Shown here: positions 59,122-64,000 of the stretch, one piece after another | How positions within the stretch are numbered: position 1 is the stretch's first letter | Layout of the letters: every line of letters starts with the position of its first letter | Program-made: the position numbers and the translations under genes | Assembly: GCA_932521035.1 (NCBI GenBank) | Contig: OW051497.1 | Span: 6,758,001-6,822,000 of the forward strand | Direction: 5' to 3' | Length of the DNA: 64,000 bases | Origin: Oscheius dolichura | Lineage: Eukaryota; Nematoda; Chromadorea; Rhabditida; Rhabditidae | Notes under the pieces: generated by a model | Database searches by the model: none | Told to the model about the DNA's origin: nothing | The model's input: only the letters and a program-made list of their open reading frames with translations

Positions 59122-60159
59122 CCAATTACTGAACAAGTAGAAACTGTCGTGAAGAAGAAGACGAAGGGAATTAGAGATTTATTAGAGAAAAGGAGAAAAT
59201 AATGATATTGACAGGGGAGAGAATCGTATATGGTAAAGAAGCCCCCTGAGTCGTCCCCGGGGATCCCTTTTATGGACCGCGGACAGGGAGGCGGAATATG
59301 ACTAACTCAATATGATGTGCATGGGAAAGGGGGAAACAATTGGATAGACGTAAACAAAATAGGAATGTATCGGGGGAGAAAGAAGAGAAATCCCTAAAAC
59401 ACTCTCATTTGAGATAGAAACGGGGTTCAAGAGAGTGTTCTATAAAATGGCTGTATCTTTTCTAGCTCTCTCTCACCTGTTTCAATCCAGCTGCAAGTAT
59501 TCCCAGTGACTGGCTATTGGTCATTGCCGAAGTCACAAATCTTGATTTCGTTCGGTCGATAGAGCGAGAAGAGGATGTTGGAGAGCTTGATGTGTAGATA
59601 CTGATTCTACAATCCTTCTTCTCCGGGGCGATTGGTATAATCCTCCTCGAAAGTTGGTGTAAGAGAGATGCATTGTTTAAATTCCCGAATAGAGTGGGTA
59701 TGTATGATCCACTGAAAGCAAAAAAAGATTGAGAAAAGTACACGGAAAGGAAAAAGAAAGAGGTGTAAGCGTGAAATGGAGGCTGCCCTTGCGTTCTTTA
59801 AAAAATTGGCGTAGCGCCAAAAAGAGGGGACACTAGTTAGTTCAGTCAAACCAGGACCAACGAACGAAACTGAAGCTTATTGACCGTTTTGTTAAAGGCT
59901 GGGACGTATCTCTATTGTAAACGCCACAAGGCAAAATTCGATTTATTCCATTTACTTGGGTGGTCAAAGTTGAGAACAAATGCCTTTGGAACTGTTTGAA
60001 TACATGAATTGTGTGAAAAACGGGTCGCTCGGTCTCAAATATTGGGTATATACGATAGGAGATAATAGAGATGGAAAGGAAATTTTAAAAAATATAGGCA
60101 CCTAAGAGCTACAAATGGCATTGCCCAGCACAAATGCTTATTTGGGAGAGGGGAGAGGG

Positions 60160-61120
60160 AGGGGGGCGGATCTGGGGAGGTGGCAGGGGTCACTGTTTTT
60201 TATTTGGCGCGGGTTTGGCTAGTTGTAAACAAAAGAGAGCCAATCAGGTGTCCAGAACTATCGATTATGGAGATTGCGTCTTAATCCCCTACTCCCTGTA
60301 CCAATGTCTCCAAGCTACAGTATGCTTCGTCTTTCCTGCGCCCCTTTCTGTTTGAACGAGCGGCGACTTCTTTTGTGACTAGGTCTTCTGTCGGCATTTG
60401 GGAATGCACTGGCCGGAAAGGATAAAAACGGATTCAAATGTGCTTGGAAGAAGGCTAGACGGTCTAGGGGGGGGGGGGGGGGAGTTTATCAAACTCTTGG
60501 GATCTCGATGGCAGTCCGCTTTATGAATACTAATCTGAGCGACTGATCATCCCCCATGTACACTTGTAGAATATCTTTGACTGGAGCTTGACAGGATAGG
60601 CAGATGCCAAAAGTAGGTACTAAAGATGAGCCGCTTGGGGAATTGCGAATACTTTCCCCGGAGTGGAAGTTGGTAAGCACAAAATGACTGTGAACGGCTA
60701 TAAATAGTTACCAAGAGAAAATGGTGCTACCCGGTACAACAAGTGCACATCGAAAGAGCGGGAATATCTGGGGAGATGGGTGGGGGCATTGCTCTTGATC
60801 TGGCGCGCGTTTCAAAAGCAATCAGTACATGTATAAAAAATAATCCAGGCAAACATGTTGCTGCCGATAGAAGCGAAAGCACTTGATGAAAGATATGGCA
60901 GGAGCTCTGTGCATAGAATGGCAAAGGCGCTGATGTAGTACTATCATGCAAAATGATGGGGTTAGACGTAAACACCTAGCTGCTGAGTCAGAAACCTGGT
61001 GTACTTTCCCGCTGAATAAGCGGCGGCTCTTTGTCTGACTAGCGTATCCGATGAGTGTCGTCTGGGAACGCTCTGACCCGGAAGCATAAGAAATTTTGCA
61101 AATGTGTTTGCGAGTTAGCC
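60160..61120 (+). repeat. Degenerate duplicated blocks, including a remnant of the TYW2 3' end
   Basis: Block A (60165-60450) and block B (60755-61115) share matched segments: CTGGGGAGGTGGCAGGGGTC with CTGGGGAGATGGGTGGGGGC; GAGCGGCGACTTCTTTTGTG with AAGCGGCGGCTCTTTGTCTG; GGATTCAAATGTGCTTGG with TTTTGCAAATGTGTTTGC. Between them, 60508-60592 matches the 3' end of the TYW2 gene (58700-58780): CTTTATGAATACTAATCTGA against CTTTATGAATACCAATCGAA, then CATCCCCCATGT against CCTCCCCCGTGT. By eye identity is about 65-75 %. Confidence 0.55.
60467..60482 (+). repeat. Homopolymer of 16 G
   Basis: Uninterrupted G run. Able to form a G-quadruplex and prone to length errors in assembly. Confidence 0.95.
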
Positions 61121-61312
61121 ATCCTAGGATAAGCTGTCCTGTTGACGGGAGGGAAGAACCGAATCACGATCAAACGGTCATTCGGCTAGAGACTGCCCTC
61201 GGAATTAATTTGCTTATATTTGGTTACGATGACAATTGTTTCAACAAATGGTATGCATGGTCTCTTCTGGCACCCAGGGACGTTTAGATCGTCATGCTTT
61301 CCTCATCCACAA

Positions 61313-64000
61313 TCAGCGAAGAGACATTCCAGACATTGCTGAAAACATTTCATTTGCACTCAGAGCTGAACTTACAATCGCCTAAAGCGGGAAAGTCGAA
61401 ATCCGAAGCAGCGTTAAATTGAGGACCTGCAGGGATCGAATAATTCTGAAATTTAATATTTCCTGTTGCCATAGTATATTACTGTATTCGTCTGGTAACG
61501 AGCATCGCGGCTTCCTTGACCATAGACTCCTGGATTTGATTGCCCTCTCCCACCTCCCCGAGTACCACCACGGCCTCTGCCTGATCCTCGCCCACCTCTG
61601 CCTCTATTTCCGCGACCACTTTGAACCTCGTCACTGTCGAAATTGCTAAAAAAAAGTAGAAACTAAGTTAACGTGATTAGGAAGTCGTACCTGTAGTTAT
61701 TACCCTGCTCTCTTTGTTGGTATCTGTTCCTATCAGACTGTGATGATTGTGTTTCCCTCCTTTCGAAGTTTCTGCTGCTATCGCCTCTTGGCTGAGGCAC
61801 TCCAGAGGAACCAGAAGTTTTCGAAAAGGTCAAATTAGGTGTAATGTCTAAAAGATCTTGGTCTGCCTGGTAGTAGAGGGAATCTTACTATATTCATAGT
61901 CATCATACTTCTGTGGCTGTCCTGCATAGGAGTCGAACTGGAAATTCCCTCTTCCTTTTGTAGAGTTATTTGCTGGTACTGTGCTGGGACGGCTATATTC
62001 GTGGTTTCCGCCAAAAGTGTCGCGTTGGCCTCTGTCGTTCGTATTTCTCTGATTGGGGACTTCGTTGTATGAATTTCTCTGCCCAAATTGGGACATTGAG
62101 AACTCCTTTTCTTGTTGAAAAACACCACCGAACGACTAAACTCAAATTTAAAGGAACCCTCAGGGACCGGCCCCGAGTGCGCTCGTAAGCGTCGGCGCGC
62201 ATTTGAATTTTGAACGGGCCTTCCATTTTAATCTATTTCTTCTTATTTGTACACATTTTTCTAGTAATTTATTACAGTGCTTTCACTTGTTTATAAAAAA
62301 CATCATTAAATTAGCCCTTGAAAATGAAAAAGCGAACTAAAACGGTAGACCCGTTCAAAATTCAAATGCGCGCCGACGCTTACGAGCGTATTTGGCGGCA
62401 GGTCCCTGAGGGTTCCCTTAACGTAAAGGTTAGAACGAAAAGGCCTACCGCATTCTGTGCTCCGCCAAAATTGCCACGTTGACTTGGACCTCTTTCATAT
62501 CTGTTTCCTTGACTCGGATCGTTGTTGAAAGTATCACGTTGCCCGAATTGAGCGGTTTGATAATTCCGCTCTTGTTGAAAACCACCGCCAAAATCCTAAA
62601 AGGACGCATAATTTTAAAGGCTTATAGAGAAACACTACCGCATCATTATTTCTGCCAAAGTCACGTTGGCGTGCTTCTCTGTCATTGGTTCTTCTTTGCT
62701 GTCCACCTCTTTTCGAGGAACCATATTCGGTATTTGTGAAATCTTCTTGTTGAAATGTACCACCAAAAGACTGAAACTAAATAAAATAAGATGAAAAGAA
62801 AAAAATATTACTCTATCTTGTTTTCTGTCAAAATTGTCCCGCTGGGCTGTTCCTCTCTCGTTGCGGCCTCCTCTTCTCGAATTGCTTTTATTCGAGGTGC
62901 CATATTCAGTGCTTGTAGAATCCCCTTGTTGCACTGTACCGCTGAAAGCCTGAAAAAAAATCAAATGTATACAATTGAGAGAAAAGAGAAATTACCTTGT
63001 CTTGTTTCCTTTCAACCGTTTCCGGTGGACGAGGTCCTCTGTCGTTGCGACCCCTTGCTTTGGAGTCTTCATTGAATGCATTAGTCTGTCCAGATGGGGC
63101 ACTTGTAACATTCAATTCTTCCTGGACAACACGGCAAAATGTCTAAAAAAGTCACCTTTAATACTTAAAGGGAGAGTAGCGCAGGTTTTGAAATTAGGCG
63201 CGCCTACGCCGCTGGATTACTGTAGCTATTGCCAAAATCTTTTTTATGCATAATTTTTCATTTCTGATGCTTTCTCGTGTTTTGCCATGCTCGAATTACT
63301 GTAAAACAAAAGAAAAGGTAACAAAAATCAAGCTGCATATGTGAGTTTCGAAAAATGCATCAAAATTGTTGATTTTGAGTTAAAAAATGATTTTTGACGA
63401 ATTGTTTGATCGTTCATATATCAAAAATGTTCGTTATGAGGTGCTTATTTTGTTGCAGTAAAAAGCCGAGCATATCAATGTCAGCAAATGAAGAAAATAA
63501 CTGTTTTGCACCGAAAATCATGGAACTCGAAAAATTTCGTGCAAGACGTTTAGGCGTTGTCTGAAATTCTCCGGAATTTCCGGAGAATTCAAAACCTGCG
63601 CTACCCTCCCTTTAAACGTAAAGGACAACGTACCGTATTGTCATTATCAGAAGGTATTGGTGGAAGTTTATAGGCCGTTTTCGCTTTTGCAGCCTTTTTT
63701 GGATTTAACAATTCAGCAAATTTTGGAGCTTGTCTAGCAATTGCCGACTCTTCACCTCCTGCTTTCTTAAAATACTGTTAAATCAATTATTTTATGATGA
63801 CCAACCATTGGTTCCTGCTCATCGGCATCTAGAATACCTCCTCCGTATACTGTTAAATATTTCTTGTCCATTGCTATGAAACCGCAATCGATTGGGCAAT
63901 CTTTGGCAAATAAAACTTTTGTACCTTTTTTCAATCTGAAATTAGGCAGGTAAAAAATTAAAAGAGTTTTTCTCTCACCTAAAATTGCTATTCATGTCAT
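61313..64000 (-). CDS. TDRD3-like RG-rich protein (5' end beyond the window)
   Basis: The most upstream exons in view encode RLKKGTKVLFAKDCPIDCGF then IAMDKKYLTVYGGGILDADE, matching the OB-fold (RMI1/TDRD3-type) core where TDRD3 reads GTKVKL...GFLLL...VLGG. Next come KFAELLNPKKAAKAKTAY, a series of related Gly/Gln/Arg-rich exons (FGGxFQQE...), an RGG region GRGNRGRGGRGSGRGRGG, and a C-terminus DFDFPALGDSMSGMSLR. TDRD3 links methyl-arginine readers to topoisomerase TOP3B; the OB-fold binds TOP3B. The classical tudor domain was not found in this part and UBA is not seen, so this may be a divergent orthologue or another OB-fold/RGG protein. Two transposons sit in its introns. The start codon lies to the right of the window. 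Confidence 0.55.
61880..62949 (-). repeat. Array of duplicated exons (FGGxFQQE exons)
   Basis: Consecutive exons open with AFSGTVQQGD (62812-62949), SFGGTFQQED (62639-62770), DFGGGFQQER (62449-62595) and SFGGVFQQEK (from 62135 down). Each then contains an Arg/Asn/Gln-rich body with (N/D)DRGQRD or NERGTAQRD. Each exon unit is about 45 codons, flanked by short introns in the same phase, so copies can be gained or lost without a frameshift. Confidence 0.75.
62152..62417. mobile_element. TTAA-flanked MITE in an intron of the TDRD3-like gene
   Basis: Flanked by TTAA on both sides (62148-62151 and 62418-62421). Inverted termini GGAACCCTCAGGGACC extend, with a few mismatches, into GCTCGTAAGCGTCGGCGCGC and ATTTGAATTTTGAACGGG, about 70 bp each. 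No coding capacity. TTAA target sites are characteristic of piggyBac-type transposases, which probably mobilised it. Confidence 0.85.
63169..63611. mobile_element. Second TTAA-flanked MITE in an intron of the TDRD3-like gene
   Basis: TTAA at 63165-63168 and 63612-63615. Inverted termini AGGGAGAGTAGCGCAGG and AGGGAGGGTAGCGCAGG (one difference), followed by TTTTGAA on both sides. A near-terminal hairpin ATTCTCCGG-AATTT-CCGGAGAAT lies at 63566-63588. The interior is AT-rich and noncoding. It differs in sequence from the neighbouring element, so it is a separate family. Confidence 0.85.

Larger units (their letters stand above)
59122..61312. other. 2.2-kb stretch of decayed local duplications
   Basis: No intact gene. 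Contains degenerate copies of nearby sequence (see repeat entry), a run of 16 G at 60467-60482, and purine-rich blocks such as GGGAGAGGGGAGAGGGAGG near 60145. Confidence 0.5.

Overview
This window is nuclear DNA of a nematode. Three things show it: a ground-like (GRL) hedgehog-related gene, a family found only in nematodes; a Patched-related (PTR) transporter and a receptor tyrosine kinase of the expanded nematode type; and an UNC-42-type homeobox gene. Genes lie on both strands and are cut by extremely short introns, mostly 33-46 nt, with GT-AG ends and variable acceptors (ttttag, ttcag, aag). I cannot place the species. The very short introns would fit an enoplean (clade I) worm, but that is a weak inference.

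Layout. 0.3-3.4 kb: unc-42-like homeobox gene (+). 4.0-6.9 kb: a seven-pass-like membrane protein and an MPPED-type metallophosphoesterase (both -). 6.9-10.5 kb: mostly empty, with one orphan coding-like exon. 10.5-16.6 kb: two secreted multi-TIL protease-inhibitor-like genes (+). 16.8-17.8 kb: a nematode chemoreceptor-like GPCR (-). 18.5-19.8 kb: the GRL gene (+). 21.4-25.6 kb: receptor tyrosine kinase (-). 27.4-27.7 kb: cytochrome b5 (-). 31.0-32.0 kb: two tiny secreted peptide precursors in tandem (+), one with a C-terminal amidation signal. 32.7-38.3 kb: a tandem-C2 synaptotagmin-like gene with a 4-kb intron (-). 40.9-41.7 kb: single-domain Ly6 protein (-). 44.1-47.7 kb: PTR protein (-). 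48.4-51.8 kb: two Pro/Gly-rich secreted proteins flanking a four-pass membrane protein and a doubtful short gene. 52.2-53.8 kb: triple-Ly6 GPI-type protein (-). 56.9-58.7 kb: TYW2-like tRNA wybutosine enzyme (+). 59.1-61.3 kb: decayed local duplications. 61.3-64.0 kb: TDRD3-like RG-rich gene running off the right edge (-).

Many genes encode surface or secreted products: TIL, GRL, Ly6, Pro/Gly-rich, PTR, RTK and peptide precursors. Several have a TATA box close to the start codon and some have a splice acceptor directly at the ATG. This suits cuticle, secretory or neuronal output but is not an operon or a single pathway. Mobile DNA is limited to three non-autonomous elements with clean boundaries: a 353-bp element with a 9-bp target duplication, and two TTAA-flanked elements, each inside what was a 43-44 nt intron of the TDRD3-like gene. 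All exon models come from reading frames, splice phases and protein recognition by eye. No database search was run.
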